A DNA stretch of 64,000 nt from Candidatus Rifleibacteriota bacterium (GCA_015233565.1 JADFXM010000020.1:56692-120691), one strand, 5' to 3'. Positions 54,450 to 63,921 are shown, numbered from the stretch's first letter. Numbers and translations are program-made. Notes: generated from the letters alone by a model not told the origin.

Positions 54450-55969
54450 ACTGGCTCTCTCGCCTCATTGATTCACTTGATGACGCAATCAATCCCATAG
54501 TCGTTAAAGAATTACGTCAGGCGCTCCAAGGCCGATTCATCACAGGGACTTACATCATTTTTCTGGTTTTTCAAATTCTCGTCCTCGGATTCACCGTACT
54601 CACAGATCTCCCCAAAGCCCGTGATGTTCCGATTGGACGCGATGTTTTCCAGGCTCTTTTTTACGTTTTATTGGCTGCTTGCGTATTGATAATCCCTGTA
54701 AACGCCTCTCAGCGAATGGCTAAAGAAAGGTCTGAAACGGATCTTGATTTATACTATATCACGACTCTCAGCCCAGGATCCATAATCCTTGGAAAATGGG
54801 CTGCTGCTCTGATCATTGCTTTTGTTTTGTATTCCTCTTCTATGCCATTTCTTGCGTTCACCTATCTTCTCCGGGGAATAGATCTTCCGACTATCTTTTT
54901 TATTCTTGTCAGTGGATTTGTGTGTGTCGTTGTGGCAACTTTATTGGGAATCTTTGTCGCTTGCCTTCCCACAACGATGGCATTCCGAAAAATAGTTGAT
55001 ATCGGAGCAATAATCTTTTTGCTGTATTTCTTTGGAGGCTCTATTCTGTTCTTTGAAGAAACTATTCGAAAAGGTTTTGGATTCTCAATGATTTCAAAAA
55101 GTTATCTTGAATTGGCAACAGTTGTAATAGCTTATTTGTTTTTCGGATTAAGAATATTATACCTTTTTTGCGTAGCTTTTATTTCTCCGCCAAATTCCAA
55201 TAAAGCTCTCGCCATCAGAAAAAATATTACCTGGGTCTGGTTTATTTCTTTTGCCATAAGTCTTGGAATAGTTCTTTCCAGCAGAGAAGACTTTCCGTTA
55301 AGTGTGTGGGTCTTTTGCACCACTGCTTTGTTGACAGTAGGTTTCCCGGCTGCTGTTAGTGAAAGAGAAGAGTGGGGTTTAAGAATTCGTAGGACTATTC
55401 CCACAACATTTCTTGGCCGTGTAAAATCTTATATTTTTTTCAGCGGCTGGGGGGGCGGCTTATTATGGATGCTTTCTCTTTTTTCATTGACTTTTCTTTT
55501 TAACTTCCTTTCGGAACTACTTTTAGATTCTTTTTATAAAGGGAAATTTTTGTCCGTCCTTTTTAGTAAAAACGCCCAGATTTTTTCAAGCTGGCTATAT
55601 TTCATTCTTGCATATAGCCTTTTCACAAATTTTATCCGAACCAAATTCTTAAAATCTTATTTTCCCAAATCTATTACATGGGTTTTGGTTTTATTCCTGA
55701 TAGCCTTTTTCTGCATAACTCCTCTTCTGGCAAGCTATTTGATTTTTGGTTCTCAAATCCCTGAGACAAATTTCTTTAACCCTTTTTTGATACAAGATTA
55801 CCAATGGGGAGATTCAGTCCGCTTTTTTGGTTTTATTTTCGCAATTATTTCTTTAATAATGAACATTCCATTATTAATCGAGAATTTTTCAAGATTTAAA
55901 CCAGCTCCAATTGAGGCTCTTGAAAAATTAGCAAATTCCAATTCGCAAAATATTCGCAATAATGATTAA
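54446..55969 (+). CDS. ABC-2 type transporter permease
   Basis: A 507-residue membrane protein with about twelve hydrophobic segments. The N-terminal NPIVVKELRQALQGRFITGT segment is typical of ABC-2 permeases of this type, followed by the SETDLDLYYITTLSP and ILGKWAAALI region that usually forms the coupling elements. It pairs with the ATPase encoded upstream. It is longer than NatB or CcmB and carries extra membrane segments after residue 320. The substrate is unknown. DUF58 follows after 58 nt. Confidence 0.85.
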   Translation: MNWLSRLIDSLDDAINPIVVKELRQALQGRFITGTYIIFLVFQILVLGFTVLTDLPKARDVPIGRDVFQALFYVLLAACVLIIPVNASQRMAKERSETDLDLYYITTLSPGSIILGKWAAALIIAFVLYSSSMPFLAFTYLLRGIDLPTIFFILVSGFVCVVVATLLGIFVACLPTTMAFRKIVDIGAIIFLLYFFGGSILFFEETIRKGFGFSMISKSYLELATVVIAYLFFGLRILYLFCVAFISPPNSNKALAIRKNITWVWFISFAISLGIVLSSREDFPLSVWVFCTTALLTVGFPAAVSEREEWGLRIRRTIPTTFLGRVKSYIFFSGWGGGLLWMLSLFSLTFLFNFLSELLLDSFYKGKFLSVLFSKNAQIFSSWLYFILAYSLFTNFIRTKFLKSYFPKSITWVLVLFLIAFFCITPLLASYLIFGSQIPETNFFNPFLIQDYQWGDSVRFFGFIFAIISLIMNIPLLIENFSRFKPAPIEALEKLANSNSQNIRNND

Positions 55970-56027
55970 CACTGAAATTCCTTTCAATTAACATGTAAAT
56001 TTTATTTAAAATAGCAAGAAAGTCCAA

Positions 56028-56900
56028 ATGATAAAACAATTTCAGGAATTTCTGAAAAATGGCGAAAGTTCCGGAGCTAGATATAAAATGGCCATTCCCC
56101 AACAACTACCCATGGGCGGATTGGGATCGAATATCGGAAAAAGCGTTGGAAAATCACTTGAATTTCTTGATTACAGACCTTATCAACCAGGCGATGATTT
56201 GCGGCACCTTGACTGGGGAGCTTTTGCCCGAAGTGATAGCCTAATTGTAAAAGTGTTCCGCGAAGAAATTAATCCACACGTTGACATCTTGATTGACGGA
56301 TCAGCCTCAATGGACCTTGAGGGAACAAAAAAAGCCGAAGCTGCGATAAGCCTTGCTGCTTTTCTTGCCAGTGCTTCTCAAAATTCAGGATTCTCACATA
56401 GAGCATGGCTTGCATCCAATGGTTGCAGTCAGCTTATCAACAGTAATTTTGCTCCTACAAATTGGCAAGGGATCTCCTTTTCCTGGTCTGATGATATTTC
56501 CGCTTCACTGCAAAAAAAATCCCCCGAATGGAAAAACCGTGGGATTCGAATTGTAATTAGTGATCTTCTTTGGCGGGTTGACCCATTCCACTTCCTCTGG
56601 AAAATTGCCAACGGAGCTGCCCTGACGATCGTAATTCAGATTCTCAATCAGGAAGAAATCGATGGCCCCGAAGCGGGCTCTTATCGGTTAATCGATTCCG
56701 AAACAAAACAATTCAAGGAAATCCTGATCGATCAGAATCTTATTAATTCCTATCGCGAAAAAGTTCGAAAGCACCAGCAAAACTGGCAAATGGCCTGTAA
56801 AAAGTACCAAGGAATTTTTTCCTTCGTTTCCGCAGAGAGTTTTTTAATAGATTGGAAGCTTTGTGAATTGCTAAAATCCAAAGTCATTCAACCAACCTAG
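56028..56900 (+). CDS. DUF58 protein with von Willebrand A-like domain
   Basis: A 290-residue protein. The family's diagnostic LEFLDYRPYQPGDDLRHLDW sequence is present near residues 45-64, and LIDGSASMD near residue 90 gives a DXSXS metal-ion (MIDAS) motif of a vWA-like fold. DUF58 proteins are usually encoded directly after MoxR and are thought to be its partner. No membrane segment or signal peptide is visible, so it is cytoplasmic. It is separated from the next gene of the cluster by 346 nt carrying repeat elements. Confidence 0.9.
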   Translation: MIKQFQEFLKNGESSGARYKMAIPQQLPMGGLGSNIGKSVGKSLEFLDYRPYQPGDDLRHLDWGAFARSDSLIVKVFREEINPHVDILIDGSASMDLEGTKKAEAAISLAAFLASASQNSGFSHRAWLASNGCSQLINSNFAPTNWQGISFSWSDDISASLQKKSPEWKNRGIRIVISDLLWRVDPFHFLWKIANGAALTIVIQILNQEEIDGPEAGSYRLIDSETKQFKEILIDQNLINSYREKVRKHQQNWQMACKKYQGIFSFVSAESFLIDWKLCELLKSKVIQPT

Positions 56901-56919
56901 AGGTTTGAAGCTTTCGAAA

Positions 56920-57002
56920 AATCTCGGTACATTTTTTTGGTAGAAAGCGACTCACTGTTGATTGGTAAAAAGCGAGGCAAAATTTTGAATCGGTACATAA
57001 AA
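56920..57002 (+). repeat. Short dispersed repeat, copy 2
   Basis: Same length and ends as the reverse complement of 40823-40905: AATCTCGGTACATTTT at the left, AAGCGAGGCA toward the right, then a GGTACATAAAA tail. The middle 30 nt differ. The first 16 nt are identical between copies. Confidence 0.55.
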
Positions 57003-57127
57003 TTATGAAAATTGGGGACACTGTAGCATTTCAGCCGATAATTATTTTCCAGCCATTTGCTTCAATTGTGTTAATTCCTTCATTCATTATGATGGACTCA
57101 TCTACACACAATTTATTTTATAACTTT

Positions 57128-57153
57128 GGTCGTTTCGACTCCGCTCAACGACC
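57128..57153. repeat. Palindromic repeat of the TCGACTCCGCTCA type
   Basis: GGTCGTT (57128-57134) and AACGACC (57147-57153) flank the core TCGACTCCGCTC. The core and arms resemble the widespread bacterial intergenic palindrome with the core TTCGACTCCGCTCA. A decayed relative lies at 23117-23136. Confidence 0.65.
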
Positions 57154-57246
57154 GCCTCGTCAAGTTTCTTTTTCGGTAAATTTGCTACACTGTCAAATTG
57201 GGGTATTTTTCGACAGTCTCGTTTTGTGTGATTTTTCTGAATTAAA

Positions 57247-59190
57247 ATGTTGGAATCAATGAACATATCATTTGCTCATCCTCTGGCTTTTTTCGGCTTT
57301 CTCGCCCTTGGAATTCTCCTGATGATTTACTTCTTCAAGGCAAAGTTTCAGGAAAAAACGATTTCGAGTTTGATTTTCTGGGTTGAAGAAATGAATCCTT
57401 CTGAGGGTGGCCGAAAAAAAAAGCCCCCTACCCTTCCACTTATATTCTTTCTGGAAACGCTGATAATCGCTTTAACAGTTCTTGCTGCAACAGGACCATG
57501 GATTCCAATTCAAAAAAACGCCCGTTTTTATTCCCTCATTTTGGACGACTCCTTTTCAATGCTTGCCGGAGGCCAGAAAAATCATCGCCAGGATGCAATA
57601 AACTTCCTGAAAAATGAATTAAACAATCTTTCTTGCTCCGGAATTCAAGTCATTCTTGCCGGAAATCAGCCCGAAATTATTGCCAACAACCTAAAATCAT
57701 TCCAACAAATTGAAAAGCTGCTCGAAACAGATTGGAACTGTTTCTCAAGTCAATCCCTGATTTCCGAATCTATAGCCCTTGCTCTGGAATTTGGAGGAAA
57801 CAGATCCAGAATTCTGGTTATCACTGATCATCCTCCTGATGAGACACCAAAAGATGGAAGAATTCGATGGATATCAGTTGGAGAAAATATCCCCAACTTG
57901 GCTTTTACACAAGCATTACGATCCTCCACCGGTGAAAACGAAAAGGTTCTTTTTGAGATCACTAATTTTGCCTCCGAAACCAAACAAACCGAACTAAAAA
58001 TCAATATCGATGGGGAAGAAAAAAAAAGTAGCATAACTGTTTCCCCAGACCAGAAGTTAATTTTTAAATATGACCTGGAACCCGGGAAAGGGCTTTTTTC
58101 AGCATCAATTAGTGAAGACTCTTTGGATTTCGATAACCGAATTTCCCTCGTAGAAGTAAGAAAAAAGCCGCTTCCGGTCATTCTTCAGATATCCAACCCG
58201 GTCCTTTACGATTCCCTTAAAAAAGCAATTGAATCAACCGAAAGTGCTGTAATTCTTTCCGACCACCCATTAATGAACTCGCCCACCAATCCAGCTTCTA
58301 TTCCATCAGACAATCGGGAAAAATCTGGATTAGCCCTTTCAGGATCTTTCAACCCCAGCCCATTATTGGCATTTCTTGATCAAAAAGCCTCAGAGCAAAA
58401 TTATTTATCCAACTGCTGGAAAGTTAAATTCATTCAACCGGAAAACTCAAAAGCTTTTATGGGTCCTTTTTTATTGGATAAATCTCACCCCATTTGCGAA
58501 GGATTGAGCATGAACGATTGTATTTGGGGTGCACAGGAAAAATTGTCCCTTCCGGGAGAACCTCTTATTTTTCTGGGAGACACTCCTCTTATGACAATCA
58601 ATGCAACCAACATCTTTTTCCAAATTTATCCCGAAAAAAGCAATCTTTTTCTCTCTCCAGATTGGCCAATATTAATTTCCAATATTCTTGATTTTAGGAA
58701 TGAAAGCACTCCAGGTCCCGAAAGGAAAAATCTTTTTCTTGGAAGCCATCTTAAGCTTTTTTTCCCTGGGGGTAAATTTGATGGCGTGCTGCTTACACCA
58801 GATAAATCATCACTTTCAATCAAAAAATCAAAAAACATTGTAATTGCTAGTGAGGCCAACGCAAAATGGCAAAATAAGGAAGAGAAAGTTGAAATCACTA
58901 ACTCCGAAATATTGGACAACCACGAGAAATTGATTTTTCCCAAATTTCCAGGTATTTACAATTTTCAGGTTGAAAATGAAGAGTGGAATTTTGCCGTAAA
59001 TCCATGTTCCCCCGAAGAATCAGACCTACGCAAATGCAGTCCAGGCGCATGGGGAAATTGGACTGACGATTCCTCTGACAGACAGAAGTTCAGTTTAAGC
59101 GGAATCCTGATTCTTCTAGCCCTGATCCTCTCAATGTTGCATGGATGGTATGTTTCCAAACTTTCATTGGGTTCGGGAGAGTTTGCGTGA
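57247..59190 (+). CDS. BatA-like membrane protein with vWA domain
   Basis: A 647-residue protein with the BatA N-terminal membrane region: two hydrophobic segments (about 12-33 and 62-82) around a basic loop, followed by a vWA-like domain with ILDDSFSML near residue 100 (DXSXS intact). The middle and C-terminal parts are beta-rich and lie outside the membrane; a last hydrophobic segment is near 622-640. BatA proteins work with MoxR and DUF58. ATG at 57247 is used; ATG at 57259 (MNISFAHPLAFFGF) is equally possible and matches the usual BatA start better. No clear ribosome-binding site. Confidence 0.82.
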   Translation: MLESMNISFAHPLAFFGFLALGILLMIYFFKAKFQEKTISSLIFWVEEMNPSEGGRKKKPPTLPLIFFLETLIIALTVLAATGPWIPIQKNARFYSLILDDSFSMLAGGQKNHRQDAINFLKNELNNLSCSGIQVILAGNQPEIIANNLKSFQQIEKLLETDWNCFSSQSLISESIALALEFGGNRSRILVITDHPPDETPKDGRIRWISVGENIPNLAFTQALRSSTGENEKVLFEITNFASETKQTELKINIDGEEKKSSITVSPDQKLIFKYDLEPGKGLFSASISEDSLDFDNRISLVEVRKKPLPVILQISNPVLYDSLKKAIESTESAVILSDHPLMNSPTNPASIPSDNREKSGLALSGSFNPSPLLAFLDQKASEQNYLSNCWKVKFIQPENSKAFMGPFLLDKSHPICEGLSMNDCIWGAQEKLSLPGEPLIFLGDTPLMTINATNIFFQIYPEKSNLFLSPDWPILISNILDFRNESTPGPERKNLFLGSHLKLFFPGGKFDGVLLTPDKSSLSIKKSKNIVIASEANAKWQNKEEKVEITNSEILDNHEKLIFPKFPGIYNFQVENEEWNFAVNPCSPEESDLRKCSPGAWGNWTDDSSDRQKFSLSGILILLALILSMLHGWYVSKLSLGSGEFA

Positions 59191-61997
59191 CTTTTCTTCA
59201 ACCAGGTTGGCTTATTTTATTCTTGCCGATTCTCGCTTTTTCCATTGGGTTCAGATTCCCTTCAAAAAAACTTGGATATTTAAAATTTGCTTCTCTTGCT
59301 ATGCTTGTTATTGCTGCTGCGGATCCTGTTTTTTATCTCCCGCAACCCTCCGGAATGATTATAGTACTGGTTGACAGAAGCCGATCGATGCCTCCTGAGC
59401 ATACCACTGTTGCCAAAGAAATCATCGATATTCTCGAAAAAAACATGGGTGCAAACAATAAACTTGGAGTGGTTTCCTTTGGGGAAAACGCAATTATAGA
59501 GAAATTTCCCGGTGAGGGAAAGTTTTCCGGAACCTTTCAAAACATCCAAGGAGACGCCAGCAACCTGGGGAAAGCAGTAAGCCTCTCTTTATCAATTATT
59601 CCGCAAAATGTTCCCGCCAGAATGCTCCTCCTATCAGATGGAATCTGGACGGGAAAGAGTCCAATCCCTGAATTTTTCAAAGCTGCAGCACGAAATATTC
59701 CCATTGATCTCAGAGTTCTTGAACGTCCTAACCTTGAGGATCGCGCAATTGAATCCTTTGAAGCTCCTGCTCTGGTTTCCCCAGGTGAAGGATTTTTGAT
59801 AAATTCCTGGGTTCGATCCCCGGCGGAAGAGGAAATCGGATATAAACTCACTCGAAACGGTGATTTAATCGCTAAGGGAATTCAAAAACTTACTCCGGGG
59901 CTGAATCGCTTAGCGTTCAGGGACATTTTTGAAAATTCTGACTCCACAAAGGCTTTCCTTTATCGCCTGGAAATTGACACAGCCAAAAATGACCCTTTTC
60001 CGGAAAATAATCAAGCGAAATGCCTAGTTACTTTAAAAGGGACAAAACCAATTTTGTTAATTTCGGGAAATCCATTTTCCAGCCTTGGTAAAGCTCTTGA
60101 AAACTGTGGATTAAAAGTCAAAAAGAATAAGCCGGAATCCTTTTCCTGGACAATTGAGGAACTATCGATGTTTTCAGGTGTTATCCTTGAGGATATTCCT
60201 GCAGAAAAGCTTGGTTTCTCAGGAATTTCTCTGCTTCCATTGTGGGTAACCCAACTTGGCGGCGGGCTAATGATGACCGGAGGGAAAAATTCATTCGGCC
60301 AGGGAGGATATTACAAATCTCAAATTGAGCCAATTCTTCCAGTTTCGCTGGAATTAAGAAATGAGCAGCGTAAATTTTCGGTTGCAATAGTTATCGCCAT
60401 GGATCGCTCAGGAAGCATGGCAATAGAAGCGGGAAACGGACGAAAAAAAATGGATCTTGCTAATATTGCTGCTGCCGAAGTTGTAAATATTCTTGGTCCC
60501 ACAGACGAAATCGGTATAATCGCAGTAGACAGCATACCACACATAATCACACCTTTAGGACCCATCAACAATAAAACAGAGATACAGAATAATATCATGA
60601 GCATTCAAGCAGAGGGGGGTGGAATTTTTATTGGAGAAGCTTTGAACGCAGCAGTTAAAGAGATCGAATCCGCAAAAGCTGAAACAAAGCATATCATCCT
60701 TTTCGCAGACGCCTCCGATTCTGAGGAACCAGGAAAATACAAAGAAATTGTTAATTTCTGCAATAGAAAAGGAATCTCAATAAGTGTCGTCGGAATGGGA
60801 ATGCCGGGAGATCGTGATTCAGACCTTCTTCGAGAAATTGCATCACGAGGGAAAGGACAAATCTTTTTTACAGAAAATCTTGAAGACCTTCCAAGAATTT
60901 TTGTCCAGGATACTTTTATTATTGCTAAGAGTTCTTTTGTAGAATCTAAAGTACCCGTTCAGGTTGAACCAGGGTTGCAATCACTTCTTGGCCAAGTTAA
61001 GCCTCCTTGGCTCTTTCCTCCAATTGGTGGGTACAATCTGACTTACCTGCGCCCAGGAGCATTCCAGGCTTTAAAAGGCCTGGATGAGTCTTCTCCACCA
61101 ATTTTGGCATTCTGGCAAGCAGGAATGGGAAGAACATTATGTTATACCGGAGAAATAGATGGTCTCTCATCAGGCGGCTTCGCCCGATGGGAAAATGCCC
61201 CTGATTTCATCAGCTCTTTAGCTCGTTGGACTTCGGGAGAAACAGGCCAAGCTAATCAGGTGGAAACTGCGTTTACAGAAATAAGGAATGGTTACCTTTT
61301 CGTAAGATTAAATCTTGACCCTGAAAGGTGGAAAGAAGACTATTCCGAACCCCCAGAGGTTTCATTAATTCGCAGTGAATTCGGAAAAAAACCTTCCACA
61401 GAAAAACTGAGAATGACGTGGGAATCGGCCAATAGTCTGGTTGCTGAAGTAAATCTTCATGACCGCGAAGTCGTGGTTGGGTGCATAGATTTGAGAAATG
61501 GCAAAAAATTATCTATTCCACCTGTTTGCCTTCCTTTTTCTCCTGAATATCAATCTTTTAATTCTTCAAAAGCTGAATTCAATAGGGGGAAAATTCTAAA
61601 AATCACTTCCGGAAAAGAGAAGGTTGAATTATCCTCCATTTGGAAAGATTTAAAGGAAACTCCAGCCCCAATTCCAGTAGTTATTTTCTTCCTTTCACTT
61701 TCAATTTTTCTTTTTTTGTTGGAAATTGTCGAAAGAAGAACAAAAGTCTTATCCATTGCCTTCTCAAAATTTCCTGGAACAAAACTCCAACAAACAGTTC
61801 CTCAGAATACTTCGGTTTTGAAAACAGTCGAACGAATTGCGATTAATGAAGAAAATTTCCAGGAAACTCAAGTAAAGAACCATGAAAAGATCAAGGAAAT
61901 CGATCGTGAAAAGGACGAAAAAACTGATGAAAAACAGAAAGGTCTGATAAATGCTCTGAAAAAAGCGCAAATCAGAGGAAATAAAAGAAATGAATGA
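59187..61997 (+). CDS. Membrane protein with two vWA domains and a GATase-like segment
   Basis: A 936-residue protein starting with GTG at 59187, overlapping the previous stop (GTGA) and preceded by GGGAGAG. Two N-terminal membrane segments (about 5-22 and 32-48) lead into a first vWA domain with VLVDRSRSMP. A glutamine-amidotransferase-like segment follows (TKPILLISGN to TQLGGGLMMTGGKNSF), then a second vWA domain with IAMDRSGSMA near residue 410 and its ADASDSEEPGKY region. A final membrane segment near 845-865 and a charged Lys/Glu tail end the protein. Both MIDAS motifs are intact. It resembles DUF1355-like vWA proteins found with MoxR systems. Confidence 0.85.
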   Translation: MTFLQPGWLILFLPILAFSIGFRFPSKKLGYLKFASLAMLVIAAADPVFYLPQPSGMIIVLVDRSRSMPPEHTTVAKEIIDILEKNMGANNKLGVVSFGENAIIEKFPGEGKFSGTFQNIQGDASNLGKAVSLSLSIIPQNVPARMLLLSDGIWTGKSPIPEFFKAAARNIPIDLRVLERPNLEDRAIESFEAPALVSPGEGFLINSWVRSPAEEEIGYKLTRNGDLIAKGIQKLTPGLNRLAFRDIFENSDSTKAFLYRLEIDTAKNDPFPENNQAKCLVTLKGTKPILLISGNPFSSLGKALENCGLKVKKNKPESFSWTIEELSMFSGVILEDIPAEKLGFSGISLLPLWVTQLGGGLMMTGGKNSFGQGGYYKSQIEPILPVSLELRNEQRKFSVAIVIAMDRSGSMAIEAGNGRKKMDLANIAAAEVVNILGPTDEIGIIAVDSIPHIITPLGPINNKTEIQNNIMSIQAEGGGIFIGEALNAAVKEIESAKAETKHIILFADASDSEEPGKYKEIVNFCNRKGISISVVGMGMPGDRDSDLLREIASRGKGQIFFTENLEDLPRIFVQDTFIIAKSSFVESKVPVQVEPGLQSLLGQVKPPWLFPPIGGYNLTYLRPGAFQALKGLDESSPPILAFWQAGMGRTLCYTGEIDGLSSGGFARWENAPDFISSLARWTSGETGQANQVETAFTEIRNGYLFVRLNLDPERWKEDYSEPPEVSLIRSEFGKKPSTEKLRMTWESANSLVAEVNLHDREVVVGCIDLRNGKKLSIPPVCLPFSPEYQSFNSSKAEFNRGKILKITSGKEKVELSSIWKDLKETPAPIPVVIFFLSLSIFLFLLEIVERRTKVLSIAFSKFPGTKLQQTVPQNTSVLKTVERIAINEENFQETQVKNHEKIKEIDREKDEKTDEKQKGLINALKKAQIRGNKRNE

Positions 61998-62127
61998 AAA
62001 TCAGGCTTCACAAAATATTGATATGGATGATTCACACAAAGTACCGGCAATTTATAGAGCTCAACCGAGGGGTCGAACCACCTTATTTAACCCATTTAAA
62101 GTACCACAGTTTCCAAGATCACTTTGA
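61990..62127 (+). CDS. Small ORF coupled to the double-vWA gene
   Basis: A 45-residue frame with ATG at 61990 overlapping the end of the previous gene by 8 nt, and AGAGGA about 10 nt upstream. It reads MNENQASQNIDMDDSHKVPA then IYRAQPRGRTTLFNPFK, which looks coding-like, polar, and without a membrane segment. It may be the last small gene of the vWA cluster or the N-terminus of a gene cut short by later rearrangement next to the IS66 element. Confidence 0.4.
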   Translation: MNENQASQNIDMDDSHKVPAIYRAQPRGRTTLFNPFKVPQFPRSL

Positions 62128-62535
62128 GTTCATTGTTTCCAAAAAAAATTCGATGACACCAAACATTGTCAAAAAGTGAATTTCCAAAAATTTGTAACAC
62201 TCCACCCATTAAATCTGGTAATTTTCTAAAATCTAAGTTCAGAATTCCGTGTCCTTTCGATAAAAGTGCTAAAAGTCCCAGAAAAAGTATGTTAGAATTT
62301 TCGGGACAATTGATTCCAATAGCTTCTTATAGAAGCTGTAAGAGATTTATTTTTTTAAGGGAAAAGGAAAATTATTTTTCGAAATAGTTACTTATCAGTT
62401 GGTCAAGATAAAGCTGTGTTGATCAGCTGTTTCAGTAAATCAATAATTAATTTGCCGGTTTTGTTTTTTATTTAAAAAAATTTCCGGATTACTAAATCGA
62501 AAAGCCTTTTTTTCGGCTTTGTGCTACCCGCTAAC
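62128..62535. other. Intergenic region between the vWA cluster and the transposase
   Basis: A+T-rich, with no coding-like frame. A small hairpin at 62501-62520 lies just downstream of the transposase stop. I could not find terminal inverted repeats of the insertion sequence here. Confidence 0.4.
62501..62520 (-). terminator. Weak terminator after the transposase gene
   Basis: AAAGCC (62501-62506) pairs with GGCTTT (62515-62520), with an 8-nt loop. On the minus strand it is followed by only a short T run, so it is weak, but its position 15 nt after the transposase stop fits. Confidence 0.4.
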
Positions 62536-63921
62536 CTAACCAGGTTTTGGTTGTTCAACGCTTTTCAAAATGCTTTGATAATTCCAGGGCAGCCACAAAT
62601 GAGGATTTTTTGCTACTTGCTTCGAATATTTTTGAAGTATGGTTAAATAATCAAAGGGATTGACGTCTGATACGATACACGTTTGAATAAGACTCATCAA
62701 CGTATCACCCACTCGAGCACCATCTTCAGTTTTATAGAAAAGACTGTTTTTTCGATGTCGGACAAAGACTTTCAGTAACCGTTCACTTTCGTTATTGTCC
62801 AAGGGTGCGCCTGGAATTTTGAGAAATTGTGTCAGCCCTTCCCAGTGTTTAAGCAGGTATTGGAATGCTCCGCCAAGAACTTCATTAGGCTCAATTTTCT
62901 TACTGCTGAGTTGGCTCTGGGCATACGTTTTAATTTCTTCCATTACCGGAAGGCTAAAGCTTTGATGGTACTCAAGCCTTTCCTGAGGTGTCATTTTTGC
63001 TTCGGCGATTTTCTTCTCATTTGCATAAACTCTGCCAATTCGCTCAATTACATACGTGGATTCGTCTGGATAGGCTTCCTGACAATCAATAAAATTTCTA
63101 CGGGCGTGAATTAGGCAGAGAATTATGACAGTAAAATGGTCTTTTGGAAAATTTCTGGAAAGAGCATCTGAAACTTGCATTGGTTCAGGCAAATTTGCTG
63201 ATCTGCGATTTAGCAGGTCTGTAAGATTCTCTCCGGCGTGTTTGCGCCCACTGAAAAAAAGGCAAATATCGTGATTTCCTTTGCGAGCTACTATTCCGGT
63301 CGTAAACATCCCGGTTCGCTCACCAGCCTCTTTCAATTGATCCTTGAGTTCGAGCAAAGAAAGAATTTTGGTTCCGGTGTCATCTATAAAAAACAGCGGA
63401 CTATCAGCAGCTTGATTCAAAAGTTCCTTGTAAACTGGAACCACATGAGTCCAGAGCATTTCCACCATTTCATACTGGCTCGAGGCTGGGAGTGGAACCC
63501 CAAAAGCTTTTTGTATCTCTGCCAAGCGATAATGAGGCATTCCCATTCCATAACGAAAAACCGCTACCATTGCATTTGCCGAAGGAGTTGCTTTTTCTTC
63601 TCCGACTTCTTCTGGCATTTTAGCTGTAATAATTTCACCACAACCAGAGCAACGTAGTCGTTCCGGCTGATGTAATTCGGCAACAATCGAAGGCTGACCA
63701 ATTAGACGAATTATCTTGCGCGGCTCCAGGCGCTGAAGCGTTCCATGTTCACAATTCGGACATTTGTCTCCAGGATTCAATTCATGAGGATATTCGGTAA
63801 CTCGGCTGAAAGTATATTCATCTGATCCATGACGACCATGATTTTTGGGTTTTGGAGATGAATCTTTGTCTTTTGAGGTTCTTGCAATATTACCAAAATG
63901 ATTAGGTCCTATCAATTTCAA
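62536..63921 (-). CDS. IS66-family transposase (TnpC), N-terminus probably incomplete
   Basis: A 461-residue IS66-type transposase. It has a zinc-ribbon pair (CPNC and CSGC, about residues 55-95), then the DDE catalytic region: FFIDDTGTKIL, QVSDALSRNF and DNNESERLLK are the segments expected to hold the catalytic acids. The usual IS66 N-terminal helix-turn-helix/leucine-zipper region of about 60-80 residues is missing; the frame opens with TTG and a stop lies not far upstream, before the window ends. No accessory tnpA/tnpB genes are visible on this side. The element may be a decayed or truncated copy. Confidence 0.85.
   Translation of the reverse strand: MKLIGPNHFGNIARTSKDKDSSPKPKNHGRHGSDEYTFSRVTEYPHELNPGDKCPNCEHGTLQRLEPRKIIRLIGQPSIVAELHQPERLRCSGCGEIITAKMPEEVGEEKATPSANAMVAVFRYGMGMPHYRLAEIQKAFGVPLPASSQYEMVEMLWTHVVPVYKELLNQAADSPLFFIDDTGTKILSLLELKDQLKEAGERTGMFTTGIVARKGNHDICLFFSGRKHAGENLTDLLNRRSANLPEPMQVSDALSRNFPKDHFTVIILCLIHARRNFIDCQEAYPDESTYVIERIGRVYANEKKIAEAKMTPQERLEYHQSFSLPVMEEIKTYAQSQLSSKKIEPNEVLGGAFQYLLKHWEGLTQFLKIPGAPLDNNESERLLKVFVRHRKNSLFYKTEDGARVGDTLMSLIQTCIVSDVNPFDYLTILQKYSKQVAKNPHLWLPWNYQSILKSVEQPKPG

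Larger units (their letters stand above)
56901..57246. other. Intergenic gap inside the vWA cluster with two repeat elements
   Basis: 346 nt that split an otherwise tight gene cluster. It contains a short dispersed element (56920-57002) and a palindromic repeat (57128-57153). The open frames here have no coding-like composition. The repeats look like later insertions into the operon. Confidence 0.5.

Noticed and set aside
62041..62100. GGTCGAACCACC sequence considered as a tRNA T-arm
   Set aside because: No acceptor stem, D-arm or anticodon arm can be drawn around it, and the bases fit a small open frame instead.
63238..63657. 139-codon plus-strand frame opposite the transposase
   Set aside because: Complete overlap with the recognised IS66 transposase and no independent support.
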